DNA of 64,000 bases from Flavobacterium aestivum (GTDB lineage Bacteria > Bacteroidota > Bacteroidia > Flavobacteriales > Flavobacteriaceae). Every line of letters starts with the position of its first letter. The stretch's first letter is position 1. Under the pieces are notes generated by a model. It saw nothing but the letters and a program-made list of their open reading frames with translations. It had not been told where the DNA came from and made no database searches. Below, piece after piece: positions 41,970-52,400 of this stretch. Location of the stretch: positions 1,736,001-1,800,000 of the forward strand of contig NZ_CP113977.2 in the NCBI RefSeq assembly GCF_026870175.2. The letters run 5' to 3'. The translations under genes were made by a program, and so were the position numbers.

Positions 41970-42629
41970 CTAAAAATCCAATTTTAACTGCTCAGGCAAT
42001 AATCTAAAACTCATTCGGTGGTATTTTGTGGTGCCATATTTTTGGATAGCATCACGGTGTTCTTGTGTGGGATAGCCTTTGTTCTTTTTCCAATTGTACA
42101 TTGGGAATTCCTCGTGAATTTTGTCCATGTATTCATCACGATAGGTTTTTGCCAGAACGGATGCAGCGGCAATACTCAAGTATTTAGAATCACCTTTTAT
42201 AATACTTTGGTTCGGAATAGATTTCAGTAATTCTATTTCGGCTTTAGAGAATTTTTTTCCGAAACTGTTTTTCAAACCCAATTTGGCATTCAAAGAACGG
42301 TTGCCGTCTACGATAATAAATTCAGGGGTTTGAGTTAATTTCAAGACACATTCCTGCATTCCCTTCATCGATGCGTTTAGAATGTTTATTTCATCAATTT
42401 CATTCGGATGCAAATGGGTAACAGCAAATGTAATGGCTTCTTGTTCTATAATGGGTCTGAGTTTTTCTCTCGCTTTTTCGGATAATTGCTTACTGTCGTT
42501 TAGGATGGTGTTTTTAAAATCTAATGGTAAAATCACAGCAGCAGCTGTTACTGGGCCAGCAAGACAGCCACGTCCCGCTTCATCAGTACCGGTTTCAAGC
42601 AGGAAAGAGGAAAAATTATTTAGAAGCAT
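41970..42629 (-). CDS. rnhB: ribonuclease HII
   Basis: Removes ribonucleotides from DNA-RNA hybrids. The ATG at 42629 ([22 protein letters not shown]) is preferred because the family starts shortly before the catalytic motif DEAGRG; an in-frame ATG 17 codons upstream adds a basic tail. Other signatures are [24 protein letters not shown] (acidic residue) and [24 protein letters not shown]. About 219 residues, normal length. Confidence 0.94.
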   Translation of the reverse strand: MLLNNFSSFLLETGTDEAGRGCLAGPVTAAAVILPLDFKNTILNDSKQLSEKAREKLRPIIEQEAITFAVTHLHPNEIDEINILNASMKGMQECVLKLTQTPEFIIVDGNRSLNAKLGLKNSFGKKFSKAEIELLKSIPNQSIIKGDSKYLSIAAASVLAKTYRDEYMDKIHEEFPMYNWKKNKGYPTQEHRDAIQKYGTTKYHRMSFRLLPEQLKLDF

Positions 42630-42680
42630 ATTGAAATCTTTTCGAGTGGCAAATATTGCGATTTTTTTTGCTATAGGCAA

Positions 42681-42728
42681 TAGGCAGTAAGCTGTAGGTA
42701 AAGCTTATTGCTTACAGTTTACTGCCTA
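42681..42728. repeat. short inverted repeat upstream of rnhB
   Basis: TAGGCAGTAAGCTGTAG and its near-complement CTTACAGTTTACTGCCTA flank 13 bases. It is AT-moderate and resembles other dispersed short palindromes in this window. Confidence 0.5.
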
Positions 42729-42772
42729 ACGCATAATTTGAAGTGTTTTTTTATTTATACGTTTTTATCCTT

Positions 42773-42780
42773 TACCTTTG
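42773..42780 (+). promoter_or_regulatory. promoter element of the putative porin gene
   Basis: TACCTTTG, an exact TAnnTTTG match, 44 bases before the ATG at 42825. Confidence 0.5.
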
Positions 42781-42824
42781 CTCAATATATCAGTAAAATA
42801 ATTGCCTAATTATAATTTTTTCAA

Positions 42825-44780
42825 ATGAGAATTTTCTTTTCTTTATTTTTTTTAGCTTTCCCAATTCTCCTATTTTCTCAAGTAAATAGTGCTAAAGAAA
42901 TAGATTATAATAGCAAATACAATGCTACGGACTCTGTAAAGAAGAAAAAAGCACCCGTTGCAACTCTAGATATGTATCAGTTTATTTCGGTAGATCGGGA
43001 TACAACTTATATAGATACAACCCAGTCTATAAAAAAAGAGTATAGTTATAATTATTTAAGGAAAGATATTTTTGGTCTTTTGCGTTTTACCAATGTGGGA
43101 CAAACCTATAATACGTTGCAATATGGTATAAATGGATTTTCACCATATCCTGAATTTGGTTTTACGGCAAAACAATTTAATTACATCAAAGCCAATGAGA
43201 TTAAATATGCTAATGTGGCCACTCCAGTAACCGAGTTGTATTTTAAAACTACGATACAAAGAGGACAATCTGCTGATTCTTATTTTACTTTGAATACTTC
43301 TCCAAGATTAAATTTTTCTATAGCGTATAGAGCATTAAGATCCGAGGGAAGATACATAAACCAAGAGGCTAGAACCGGGAATTTTAGATTCACAACGAGC
43401 TATAATACTAAGGATGGACGTTATATTGCTAATGCACATTATACTTCTCAGAAGATTCAGAATGAAGAGAATGGAGGGATTAGTTCAGTAAGTGATTTTG
43501 AAAGTGGTGATTCCTCTTTTGACAATAGAGCCAGACTTGGCGTTTATTTTGAAGATGCAATGTCTTTACTAAAAGGAAACCGTGTTTTTGTAGATCAGGC
43601 TTTTAGAGTAAACAAAAAGAAAGGAGCCAATAATTTATATGTGACTGAACAATTTAATTATGAGAACATACACTTTGATTATGCGCAGCAAACAATAGCA
43701 TCTACAGTTGGAGGCAAACAGGTGTTTCGTTACGGTGAATCTTTTGTGACTAGCGGTATAAATGATAAGACGAAATACAATAAAATGTACAACAAAGCAG
43801 GGTTAGTTTATGAAAATACGACTTTGGGTGCTTTTACTTTTTTTGTAGATGATTTACGTTCTAATTACTACTATAATAAGATATTATATTTTAGTGATAA
43901 GGTTGTGCCAAACTTGTTAAGTCAAACCATAAACACAGTAGGAGGACAGTATAATTATAGAAAAGACAAATGGAATGGTAAGTTTTTATATTCTAAGTCA
44001 GTAACGGATCAAAATTTATCAAACCTGGATGCATCAGCTCAGTATGATATTAATGATGAAAATCAAATTTCATTTAGATATCAAAACATGAATAAATTGC
44101 CAAACAATAATTATGATTTATATCAGAGTAGTTATAAAGCCTACAATTGGTCAAATGATTTTCAGAATGAGAAAATTAATGCCATTAGTGTTAATGCAAC
44201 TACAAAATGGGTTTCACTTTCCTTACAGTTGAATTCGATAAAAGATCATTTGTATTTTGCAGATATTACTACTGAGACAGAAAGAAATGAAGGCAAGCAA
44301 ATTGTGGCACCAGCTCAATATGGTAATGTGATTAATTATGCTTCGCTAAAGGTAGCCAAAGAGTTTGTGTTTGGTAAATGGGCATTAGATAATACTTTAT
44401 TATTTCAAAAGGTAGAACAATCAAATTCTATTTTGAATGTTCCGGAATTTGTGACTAGAAACACATTGTACTATTCGGATTATTTTTTTACAAAAAAACT
44501 GTTTTTTCAAACGGGTGTTGAGTTGAATTACTTTACCAACTATTATAGTGATAGTTATAATCCGTTGATAGGAGAGTTTTTCGTTCAGGATAGAGTGAAA
44601 ATAGGAAATTATCCAAATCTAGATTTCTTTATAAATACTAAAATTCAAAGAACCCGAATTTATTTAAAAGCAGAACATTTTAATTCACTTTTTTCAAAGA
44701 ATAATTATTTTTCAGCACCAGATTATCCATACCGTGATTTCTTAATCCGTTTTGGATTAGTATGGAACTTCTTTAATTAA
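42825..44780 (+). CDS. putative outer-membrane porin
   Basis: A signal peptide ends near LLFSQ (about residue 19). The 630-residue mature protein alternates polar and aromatic residues through many beta strands and ends with a terminal aromatic strand (FLIRFGLVWNFFN), the outer-membrane insertion signal. RKDIFGLLRFTNVGQTYNTL and PEFGFTAKQFNYIKANEI match the Bacteroidota putative-porin family. The transported substrate is unknown. The CBS-domain PLP enzyme gene follows after 47 bases. Confidence 0.85.
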   Translation: MRIFFSLFFLAFPILLFSQVNSAKEIDYNSKYNATDSVKKKKAPVATLDMYQFISVDRDTTYIDTTQSIKKEYSYNYLRKDIFGLLRFTNVGQTYNTLQYGINGFSPYPEFGFTAKQFNYIKANEIKYANVATPVTELYFKTTIQRGQSADSYFTLNTSPRLNFSIAYRALRSEGRYINQEARTGNFRFTTSYNTKDGRYIANAHYTSQKIQNEENGGISSVSDFESGDSSFDNRARLGVYFEDAMSLLKGNRVFVDQAFRVNKKKGANNLYVTEQFNYENIHFDYAQQTIASTVGGKQVFRYGESFVTSGINDKTKYNKMYNKAGLVYENTTLGAFTFFVDDLRSNYYYNKILYFSDKVVPNLLSQTINTVGGQYNYRKDKWNGKFLYSKSVTDQNLSNLDASAQYDINDENQISFRYQNMNKLPNNNYDLYQSSYKAYNWSNDFQNEKINAISVNATTKWVSLSLQLNSIKDHLYFADITTETERNEGKQIVAPAQYGNVINYASLKVAKEFVFGKWALDNTLLFQKVEQSNSILNVPEFVTRNTLYYSDYFFTKKLFFQTGVELNYFTNYYSDSYNPLIGEFFVQDRVKIGNYPNLDFFINTKIQRTRIYLKAEHFNSLFSKNNYFSAPDYPYRDFLIRFGLVWNFFN

Positions 44781-44827
44781 TTCAATGCCACAGGCATTTA
44801 TTATTATAATTTTAAAATAACCACATA

Positions 44828-46189
44828 ATGCAGTACTCAGAAAATATATTAGGAACTATTGGGAATACACCTTTGGTAAAACTCAATAAAGTGGTAGACG
44901 GAATCGAAGCTTTGGTATTGGCGAAAGTTGAGACTTTCAATCCTGGTAATTCGGTAAAAGACCGTATGGCGGTAAAAATGATTGAAGATGCTGAAGCTGA
45001 TGGAAGATTAAAACCAGGAGGAACCATAATTGAAGGAACTTCTGGAAATACAGGAATGGGCTTGGCGCTAGTGGCGATTATCAAAGGATACAAATTAATT
45101 TGTGTGATCTCTGATAAGCAATCTAAAGAGAAAATGGATATTCTTCGTGCGGTAGGTGCCAAAGTGGTAGTTTGTCCTACCGATGTGGAGCCAACAGATC
45201 CACGTTCGTATTATTCAGTTTCTAAAAGATTGGCAGAAGAAACACCAAATTCTTGGTATGTTAATCAATACGATAATTTGTCTAATGCATTAGCACATTA
45301 CGAGCAAACAGGACCTGAAATTTGGAAGCAAACAGAAGGTAAAATAACTCATTTTGTAGTAGGAGTAGGTACTGGAGGAACGATTTCTGGTGTTGGAAAA
45401 TACTTGAAAGAGAAAAATCCAAACATAAAAATCTGGGGAATAGATACTTATGGGTCAGTATTTAAAAAATACCACGAGACAGGGATTTTTGATGAAAATG
45501 AAATTTACTCATACATCACAGAAGGAATTGGAGAAGATATTCTACCAAAGAATGTTGACTTTTCTTTAATCGATGGGTTCACTAAAGTGACTGATAAAGA
45601 CGCTGCAGTTTATACTAGAAAAATTGCACTCGAGGAAGGAATATTTGTTGGGAATTCAGCAGGAGCAGCCGTAAAAGGATTGCTACAGCTTAAAGAGCAT
45701 TTTAAGCCAGATGATGTTGTTGTGGTATTGTTTCATGATTCAGGAAGTCGTTATGTTGGTAAAATGTTCAATGACGATTGGATGAGAGAAAGAGGATTCT
45801 TGGAAGATGATATTACTAAGGCCGAAGATGTTATCAAAGATCATATCGATAAACCATTGGTAATTGTACGTACAGAAGAATTGGTATCGCATGCAATCGA
45901 AAGAATGCGTAAATATAAAATATCTCAGATTCCGGTAATCGATGTTACAGGATTTGTAGGATCAGTTGATGAAAGTGATTTATTCCGTAGTTATGTAGCT
46001 GATAAAAATGTAGCCGATAAACCAATCAAGGAAGTTATGGGGAAACCATTTCCTATAGTGAAATTAGGTACTTCGGTAGATGAATTATATAAATTGTTTA
46101 CGAAAGAGAATGACGCTGTATTGGTCGATTTAGGAAACGGACATCACCACATTATTACCAAACACGATATCATCGGGTCGATGAAATAA
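44828..46189 (+). CDS. PLP-dependent cystathionine beta-synthase/cysteine synthase-like enzyme with CBS domains
   Basis: The catalytic fold II domain (about residues 1-320) has the PLP-lysine motif NPGNSVKDRMA near 40, the phosphate-binding EGTSGNTGMGL near 71 and the glycine-rich GVGTGGTISGVG near 181. Two C-terminal CBS domains (about 335-453) provide regulation. This domain order fits cystathionine beta-synthase, but O-acetylserine-dependent cysteine synthesis cannot be excluded by sequence. It makes cystathionine or cysteine in the cytoplasm. Confidence 0.92.
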   Translation: MQYSENILGTIGNTPLVKLNKVVDGIEALVLAKVETFNPGNSVKDRMAVKMIEDAEADGRLKPGGTIIEGTSGNTGMGLALVAIIKGYKLICVISDKQSKEKMDILRAVGAKVVVCPTDVEPTDPRSYYSVSKRLAEETPNSWYVNQYDNLSNALAHYEQTGPEIWKQTEGKITHFVVGVGTGGTISGVGKYLKEKNPNIKIWGIDTYGSVFKKYHETGIFDENEIYSYITEGIGEDILPKNVDFSLIDGFTKVTDKDAAVYTRKIALEEGIFVGNSAGAAVKGLLQLKEHFKPDDVVVVLFHDSGSRYVGKMFNDDWMRERGFLEDDITKAEDVIKDHIDKPLVIVRTEELVSHAIERMRKYKISQIPVIDVTGFVGSVDESDLFRSYVADKNVADKPIKEVMGKPFPIVKLGTSVDELYKLFTKENDAVLVDLGNGHHHIITKHDIIGSMK

Positions 46190-46263
46190 GTTTATTTGAA
46201 TTGGGATTTTATAGCTTGTATAGAATCCCAATCTTTTTTTTGAATCTATAATCTAAAAATCTC

Positions 46264-46746
46264 ATGACGTTTACCGCTATAGATTTTGAAACTGCAACCG
46301 CTTATCATCCGTGTTCCGTTGGTATTGTTACCGTTGAGAATGGAGTTATTGTTGATGAGTTTGTAACCTTAATCAAACCACCCAATAATGAGTACAATCC
46401 CTATACGATACGAGTACATGGAATTTATCCTAAGGATACAGTAAATGCTAAATCGTTTGTAGAAGTATTTCCTGAAATTCAAAAAAGACTTCAAAACAGA
46501 GTTGTTGTAGCGCACAATGAGAGCTTCGATCGTAATGTTTTGTCTAAATCAATGGCACTTTATGGTTTGAACTACAAGGATTTAAATATTGGTTCCCGTT
46601 GGGAATGTACCGTAAAAATATACAAATCCAAAGGTTTAAAGCCTACTACTTTAAGCGACTGCTGCAGAGCCATGCAAATTCAACTGAATCATCACGAAGC
46701 TTTATCGGATGCTCGAGCATGTGCTAAATTATATTTATTGAAATAG
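46264..46746 (+). CDS. DEDDh 3'-5' exonuclease
   Basis: FTAIDFETATAYHPCSVG (residues 2-19) supplies the first acidic pair Asp7/Glu9 of the DEDD exonuclease fold, VVAHNESFDRNVL (near 81-93) the second acidic residue, and HHEALSDARACAKLYL (near 144-159) the His/Asp of motif III. At 160 residues it is a stand-alone DnaQ-like exonuclease domain without polymerase partner. Role in repair or RNA processing is open. Confidence 0.88.
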   Translation: MTFTAIDFETATAYHPCSVGIVTVENGVIVDEFVTLIKPPNNEYNPYTIRVHGIYPKDTVNAKSFVEVFPEIQKRLQNRVVVAHNESFDRNVLSKSMALYGLNYKDLNIGSRWECTVKIYKSKGLKPTTLSDCCRAMQIQLNHHEALSDARACAKLYLLK

Positions 46747-46883
46747 TTTTTCAAGCATACTCTTTTTTAATATTGTCGAGCAAGTTTTTTTTATTTTGTA
46801 AGATAAGTTGTTGATTTTTTTAGTATTTTAGTTTTTGTGATGAGTCTATTTTCTCATCTTTTTATCTATTATCTAAAAAAAAT

Positions 46884-48155
46884 ATGAAAGAAGATTTTCT
46901 TCACTACCTCTGGAAATTCAAAAAGTTTGATACTTTGAATCTTAAAACTTGCAATCAGGAGGAAATCATTATAAGTAATGTGGGACAATATTTAGAATTG
47001 GCAGGGCCAGATTTTTTCAATGCCCAAATTACTATTGGAAATCAAAAATGGGCAGGAAATGTAGAAATTCACCTAAAATCGTCTGATTGGTATGTACACC
47101 ATCATGAGAAAGACCCAGGATATGAAAATGTAATTCTACATGTAGTTTGGGAACACGATTCTGAGATTTACAGAAATAATAATACTGAGATCCCCGTTCT
47201 TGAGCTCAAAAATTATGTTAGTACTGAGGTTTTAAATAATTACCAAAAATTGCTATCTCCAAAATCTTGGATTTTTTGCGAAAAACAGCTAAAAGAAATT
47301 CCACAATTTACATTAATAAATTGGCAGGAGCGCTTGTTTTTTGAGCGTTTGGAAAGAAAATCAAAACCTATTCTAGATTTGTTAAAATCAACCAATAATG
47401 ATTGGGAAGCGATTTTGTTTTGTCTTTTAGCAAAGAATTTTGGTTTGAATACCAATGGAGAGGTATTTCTCAAAATAGCTCAATCTATTCCGTTTTCTGT
47501 AATTAGAAAAGAATGTTTTGAGGTTGAAAACTTAGAAGCTTTACTATTTGGTTCTGCAGGATTATTAGATGTAGAGAAAGAAGATAATTATTTTAAGGAT
47601 TTAAAATTTAGATATTACTATTTGCTTCATAAATATCAAATAGAGAAAAGTTGCATTGAACCCGTTCAGTTTTTTAAACACCGTCCCGATAATTTCCCAA
47701 CGATTCGACTTTCTCAATTAGCGAATTTATATCATAAACAGCAAAATTTATTTTCTAAAATAAGTGACTTAAATTCTATAGAAGCTTTTTATGAAGTCTT
47801 TCAGGTTTCGGTAGCTTTGTATTGGCAAACTCATTATCAATTTGACAAAGTGAGCTTCAAGAAAAAGAAAACTTTATCCAAATCCTTTATTGATTTACTT
47901 GTTTTAAATACGGTCTTGCCGCTTCAATTTGCATACGCAAAAAGTCAAGGAAAGGAAGTTTCTGAAGACTTAATAGCGATTTTAAATGATGTTGAGCCTG
48001 AAAAGAATTCGATTATAGAAAAATTTAATTTCTTTGGAATAAAGGCTAAAAATGCGTTTGAAACCCAATCTCTTTTACAACTGAAGAATGAATATTGCAG
48101 CAAGAATAAATGTTTAGATTGTGCTATCGGAATGGAGTTGCTGAAAAGTAATTAG
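46884..48155 (+). CDS. DUF2851 family protein
   Basis: The N-terminal MKEDFLHYLWKFKKFD and the segment LAGPDFFNAQI ... WAGNVEIHLKSSDWYVHHHEKD match the Bacteroidota-wide DUF2851 family, with conserved Glu, His and Asp residues that could bind metal. The C-terminus has CSKNKCLDCAIG, a small cysteine cluster. The fold suggests a nuclease-like core, but this is not established. The PspC-domain gene follows 44 bases downstream. Confidence 0.8.
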   Translation: MKEDFLHYLWKFKKFDTLNLKTCNQEEIIISNVGQYLELAGPDFFNAQITIGNQKWAGNVEIHLKSSDWYVHHHEKDPGYENVILHVVWEHDSEIYRNNNTEIPVLELKNYVSTEVLNNYQKLLSPKSWIFCEKQLKEIPQFTLINWQERLFFERLERKSKPILDLLKSTNNDWEAILFCLLAKNFGLNTNGEVFLKIAQSIPFSVIRKECFEVENLEALLFGSAGLLDVEKEDNYFKDLKFRYYYLLHKYQIEKSCIEPVQFFKHRPDNFPTIRLSQLANLYHKQQNLFSKISDLNSIEAFYEVFQVSVALYWQTHYQFDKVSFKKKKTLSKSFIDLLVLNTVLPLQFAYAKSQGKEVSEDLIAILNDVEPEKNSIIEKFNFFGIKAKNAFETQSLLQLKNEYCSKNKCLDCAIGMELLKSN

Positions 48156-48199
48156 AATTTTGTTTAATTTTGTCCAACTCTTAAGAGAAATAGAAGTTT

Positions 48200-48427
48200 A
48201 TGAGAGCAGTTATTAAATTAAAATATTTTTTAGAAAAATACGGTTTCCATGTATCATCACGATTGGCTGATAAATTGGGAATGCGAGTAACAAGTGTACG
48301 TTTGTTTTTTATTTATATATCTTTTGTTACAGCAGGATTAGGATTTGGAGTCTATCTTACATTGGCTTTTTGGATACGGCTCAAAGATTTAATTCGGGCG
48401 AAAAGGACTTCTGTTTTTGATTTGTAA
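48200..48427 (+). CDS. small PspC-domain membrane protein
   Basis: The 75-residue protein has one main hydrophobic helix pair (FFIYISFVTAGLGFGVYLTLAFWI) after the segment FHVSSRLADKLGMRVTSVRL, typical of PspC-type domains. PspC proteins respond to envelope stress, but small versions like this are common in Bacteroidota with unknown role. It lies after the DUF2851 gene and ends at a bidirectional terminator. Confidence 0.75.
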   Translation: MRAVIKLKYFLEKYGFHVSSRLADKLGMRVTSVRLFFIYISFVTAGLGFGVYLTLAFWIRLKDLIRAKRTSVFDL

Positions 48428-48442
48428 TTATTTTTAAAACAT

Positions 48443-48487
48443 AAAAAAAAGGGATTTTAAAGTTAAACTTTAAAATCCCTTTTTTTT
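48443..48487. terminator. bidirectional terminator
   Basis: Perfect arms of 22 bases (starting A8-GGGATTTTAAAG) around a single central base, with A- and T-runs, between convergent genes ending at 48427 and 48501. Confidence 0.9.
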
Positions 48488-48500
48488 ATGCTGATTAAAT

Positions 48501-49994
48501 TTATTCTTCTGAATTATTTAATGCGCTGTTTTTCTTTCCATAAGAGAAATAGAAAACAATCCCTAAAGCCATCCAAGCAAAAAGCCTTAACCAGTTAGTC
48601 CAGCCTAAACCGTACATCATGGCGCAACATACAAATACACCTAAAAGAGGCACAAATGGAACAAGAGGGGTTTTGAATTCTCTAACCATATTAGGTTCTC
48701 TTTTTCTCAAAACAATTACAGAAATACATACAAGAACAAAAGCAAATAAGGTTCCGATACTAGTCATGTCACCTACAATGTCTCCAGGTACAAAAGCAGC
48801 AAAAGCTCCAACGATTACTAAAATACAAAGATTTGCTTTGTATGGAGTTTTGTATGTAGGATGTAAATCACTGAACATTTTTGGCAATAAACCATCTTTA
48901 CCCATAGAATAAAAAACTCTAGACTGTCCTAATAACATCACTAAAATAACAGATGAGAATCCTGCTAAAATTGCAACAGTAACAAATTGTGCAAGCCAAT
49001 TGTAGCTAGCTCCCATAGCACCTATAATTGCATTTGCAACAGAAGCTTCTTTACCGTCAGTTCTGAAAAATTCTACTGGCTCAAGACCTGTTAATACATG
49101 ACCAAAAAGGATGTATAAAACGGTACATATAGCTAAAGATCCCAAGATTCCAATAGGCATATTCTTTTTAGGATTTATAGTTTCTTGTGCAGCTGTACTT
49201 ACAGCATCAAAACCAATGAAGGCAAAGAAAACAGTACCAGCAGCTCCTAATATACCCATAACTCCGCCAAAACTATGACCTACTCCATGTTCATCAGTAA
49301 AAATAGATGGTGCAGGAATATATGGTTTATGATTTTCAGGGTTGATAAATTGCCATCCAAGAACGATAATTAATACTACAATTGCAACTTTAACAATCAC
49401 AATGATTCCGTTTATAAATGCTGATTCTTGTATTCCTTTTATTAAAATAAGGCTGATAATTCCAACAATAAATAAAGCAGGTAAGTTGATAATTCCGTGC
49501 GTTACTTGATGTGTTACCGGATCGACCATTTTTTGAAATGGAGAGTGCGAAAATTCAAATGGAATAGGGCTTACGTGGAGTACGTTGATCAGTAAATTAT
49601 TAAGATATTCACTCCATGCAATTCCTACTGTTGCAGCACCTACAGCATATTCAAGTATTAAATCCCAACCAATAATCCAAGCTAGAAATTCACCCATTGT
49701 AGCATAAGTGTAAGTATAAGCACTACCTGAAATTGGAATAGAAGAAGAAAGTTCAGCGTAACATAATCCTGCTAAAGCACAACCAATAGCGGCAACAACA
49801 AATGCTATGGTTACAGATGGCCCAGCACTTTGTGCTGCAGCTGTAGCTGTTCTTACAAATAGTCCAGCTCCAATAATAGCTCCTATTCCTAGTGCAATTA
49901 ATGACCAAGCGGTTAATGTTCTCTTTAATCCTTTTTCAGAATCGGCAGCTTCTGCTAATAGTTGGGCTAATGGTTTTCTTTTCCAAATAGACAT
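48501..49994 (-). CDS. APC-family amino-acid permease
   Basis: Twelve or more hydrophobic helices over 497 residues. The first helix carries LIALGIGAIIGAGLFVRTAT, the APC signature with unwound GAGLF, and later FFAFIGFDAVSTAAQETINPKKNMP, typical of cationic amino-acid transporters (CAT-like). It probably imports amino acids across the inner membrane; the exact substrate is not known. It has its own promoter element about 30 bases upstream and is isolated from neighbours. Confidence 0.92.
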   Translation of the reverse strand: MSIWKRKPLAQLLAEAADSEKGLKRTLTAWSLIALGIGAIIGAGLFVRTATAAAQSAGPSVTIAFVVAAIGCALAGLCYAELSSSIPISGSAYTYTYATMGEFLAWIIGWDLILEYAVGAATVGIAWSEYLNNLLINVLHVSPIPFEFSHSPFQKMVDPVTHQVTHGIINLPALFIVGIISLILIKGIQESAFINGIIVIVKVAIVVLIIVLGWQFINPENHKPYIPAPSIFTDEHGVGHSFGGVMGILGAAGTVFFAFIGFDAVSTAAQETINPKKNMPIGILGSLAICTVLYILFGHVLTGLEPVEFFRTDGKEASVANAIIGAMGASYNWLAQFVTVAILAGFSSVILVMLLGQSRVFYSMGKDGLLPKMFSDLHPTYKTPYKANLCILVIVGAFAAFVPGDIVGDMTSIGTLFAFVLVCISVIVLRKREPNMVREFKTPLVPFVPLLGVFVCCAMMYGLGWTNWLRLFAWMALGIVFYFSYGKKNSALNNSEE

Positions 49995-50023
49995 GGTTTT
50001 TATGGTTTAATGTTATTAAGTGC

Positions 50024-50031
50024 CAAATGTA
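50024..50031 (-). promoter_or_regulatory. promoter element of the amino-acid permease gene
   Basis: Minus-strand TACATTTG, an exact TAnnTTTG match, 29 bases before the permease start. Confidence 0.6.
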
Positions 50032-50248
50032 TTGTTTTTTTTTATAAAAAATAAAAATTATAATTTCATTTAATCAGTAAATTAATGATTCTGCTGCTTT
50101 TTTGTTCATAAATATGAAAGTATTCATTTGAAAAAATGGCTTTCAGAGAGAATTAATAATTATTATTTTTCTTATAAAACAAATAGTTTTTATGTGTTTA
50201 TTCTCTATTTTAGATTTCAAATATTCAATTTAAAAAAATAGTTAAAGA

Positions 50249-51133
50249 ATGGCAGTCAATACAATTAAAGATTATTTTAAATTTACAAGAGAACAACGCA
50301 AGGGATTAATGATTTTGTTTGGAATTATAGTTACGCTTCAATTGGTTTATTATTTTGTTGATTTTAATGTGATTCAAAAAAAATATCCTGATAAAGAGAA
50401 ATGGCTTTCTCTGCAATCTGAAATTGATATTGCAAAATTTGAGAGTAGTAATAAGTCGTCTAGAACGCATTCTTTTAATCCTAATTTTATTTCGGACTAT
50501 AAAGGATACAAGCTCGGAATGTCGGTTCAGGAGATAGATAGGCTTCTTGCATTTAGAAAAAATAACAAATTTGTTAATTCAGCCAAAGAATTTCAAGACG
50601 TAACAAAGGTTTCAGATTCATTGTTGAATATAATAGCTCCTTATTTTAAATTCCCGGATTGGGTAAACCGTAAAAAAGATTTTAAAGAATATAAAGATTT
50701 TTCAAATACAGCTTTTGCTAAAAAAGAAAAAATAGTTCAAACGGATATCAATTTGGCTACAAAAGAGGATTTGATTAAAATATTCGGAATAGGAGAAGCA
50801 ATTTCGGTTCGGATTTTAAATCAAAAAGAAAAATTAGGCGGTTTTGTTTCCATGGAACAGCTTAAAGATGTTTGGGGATTATCTCCGGAAGTTATTATAA
50901 ATTTAAATACTCATTTTGCTATTACGAAGCTTCCTAATTTGAATAAAATAGACATAAACAATGCGTCATTAAAAGAACTTTCTCGTTTTTTTTATTTCAA
51001 ATACGACTTGGCAAAACAGATTGTAAAATACAGAAGCATGAACGGTGATTTTAAAAATATTGAGGATTTGATAAAAATTAACGGCTTTCCTGTTGAAAAA
51101 GCAAATTTTATTGCCTTATATTTGGACTTTTAA
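50249..51133 (+). CDS. helix-hairpin-helix protein, ComEA-like, membrane-anchored
   Basis: A hydrophobic segment near residues 17-37 (GLMILFGIIVTLQLVYYFVDF) acts as anchor. Three helix-hairpin-helix motifs follow: around 82-115 (LGMSVQEIDRLLAF), 171-215 (INLATKEDLIKIFGIGEAISVRIL) and 243-290 (IDINNASLKELSRFFYFKYDLAKQIV). Such motifs bind DNA non-specifically, so a role in DNA uptake or binding at the envelope is plausible. The acyl-CoA dehydrogenase gene follows 14 bases later, which may be coincidental. Confidence 0.8.
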   Translation: MAVNTIKDYFKFTREQRKGLMILFGIIVTLQLVYYFVDFNVIQKKYPDKEKWLSLQSEIDIAKFESSNKSSRTHSFNPNFISDYKGYKLGMSVQEIDRLLAFRKNNKFVNSAKEFQDVTKVSDSLLNIIAPYFKFPDWVNRKKDFKEYKDFSNTAFAKKEKIVQTDINLATKEDLIKIFGIGEAISVRILNQKEKLGGFVSMEQLKDVWGLSPEVIINLNTHFAITKLPNLNKIDINNASLKELSRFFYFKYDLAKQIVKYRSMNGDFKNIEDLIKINGFPVEKANFIALYLDF

Positions 51134-51147
51134 TATAAAAGACATTT

Positions 51148-52293
51148 ATGATGAATTTTGATTACAACGAAACACAATCTTTAATAGCGCAATCTATAAG
51201 AGACTTTGCTGAAAAAAATATAAGACCTTTTATAATGGAGTGGGATGAAGCACAAATCTTTCCAATCTCTTTATTTAAGAAGCTTGGAGAAATGGGATTT
51301 ATGGGTGTTTTAGTACCCGAAGAATTGGGAGGTTCAGGATTAGGTTATCATGAGTATATTACCGTTGTAGAAGAGATTTCGAAAGTAGATCCTTCTATAG
51401 GATTGTCTGTTGCGGCTCATAACTCATTATGCACAAATCATATTTTAACTTTTGGTAACGAAGAACAAAAGAAAAAATGGATTCCTAAATTAGCAACAGC
51501 TGAACACATCGGAGCATGGGGATTAACAGAGCACAATACAGGATCTGATGCTGGCGGGATGAATACAACAGCGGTAAAGGATGGAGATCATTGGGTAGTA
51601 AACGGTGCTAAAAACTTTATTACACATGCCATTTCTGGTGATATTGCCGTAGTAATTGTACGTACTGGCGAGAAAGGTGATTCTAAAGGTATGACTGCTT
51701 TTGTTCTCGAAAAAGGAATGCCAGGATTTACATCCGGTAAAAAAGAGAATAAATTAGGAATGCGTGCTAGTGAAACAGCCGAATTGATTTTTGATAATTG
51801 CAGAATACCAGATGCCAATAGGTTAGGGGAAGTAGGTCAAGGATTTATTCAGGCTATGAAAATTCTAGATGGTGGCCGAATTTCAATAGGAGCGCTGTCG
51901 TTAGGGATTGCAAAAGGAGCTTACGAAGCCGCTTTGAAATATTCTAAGGAAAGACATCAGTTTGGACAGCCTATTTGTGAGTTTCAAGGGATATCGTTTA
52001 AATTAGCTGATATGGCTACAGAAATAGAAGCGTCAGAGTTGTTATTGCACAAAGCAGCTTTCTTGAAAGAGCAACACAAGCCAATGACTACAATAGGAGC
52101 AATGGCAAAAATGTACGCATCAGAGGTTTGTGTGAAAGTGGCTAATGAAGCAATACAGATACATGGTGGTTATGGATATACTAAAGATTATCCTGTAGAG
52201 AAATTCTATAGAGATTCAAAATTATGTACTATAGGCGAGGGAACTACCGAAATCCAAAAAGTAGTAATATCTAGGAATATATTGAAAAGTTAA
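51148..52293 (+). CDS. acyl-CoA dehydrogenase
   Basis: FAD-dependent oxidation of acyl-CoA to enoyl-CoA in fatty-acid or branched-chain catabolism. Signatures: IGAWGLTEHNTGSDAGGMNT (FAD binding, near 121-140), FITHAISGDIAVVIVRTG, RISIGALSLGIAKGAYEAAL, and the C-terminal block QIHGGYGYTKDYPVEKFYRD containing the position near the catalytic Glu (GEGTTEIQ). 381 residues, normal. The start may be this ATG or the next one, one codon later. Confidence 0.94.
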   Translation: MMNFDYNETQSLIAQSIRDFAEKNIRPFIMEWDEAQIFPISLFKKLGEMGFMGVLVPEELGGSGLGYHEYITVVEEISKVDPSIGLSVAAHNSLCTNHILTFGNEEQKKKWIPKLATAEHIGAWGLTEHNTGSDAGGMNTTAVKDGDHWVVNGAKNFITHAISGDIAVVIVRTGEKGDSKGMTAFVLEKGMPGFTSGKKENKLGMRASETAELIFDNCRIPDANRLGEVGQGFIQAMKILDGGRISIGALSLGIAKGAYEAALKYSKERHQFGQPICEFQGISFKLADMATEIEASELLLHKAAFLKEQHKPMTTIGAMAKMYASEVCVKVANEAIQIHGGYGYTKDYPVEKFYRDSKLCTIGEGTTEIQKVVISRNILKS

Positions 52294-52400
52294 AGGAGTT
52301 TAGAATTTCAGAAGGAAGAACCAAGGAACAGGAAGTTGTAGCTTGTTTTTTTTTGCTAAAATAATTAATAATTTATAACTCATAATTCATAATTATTTTT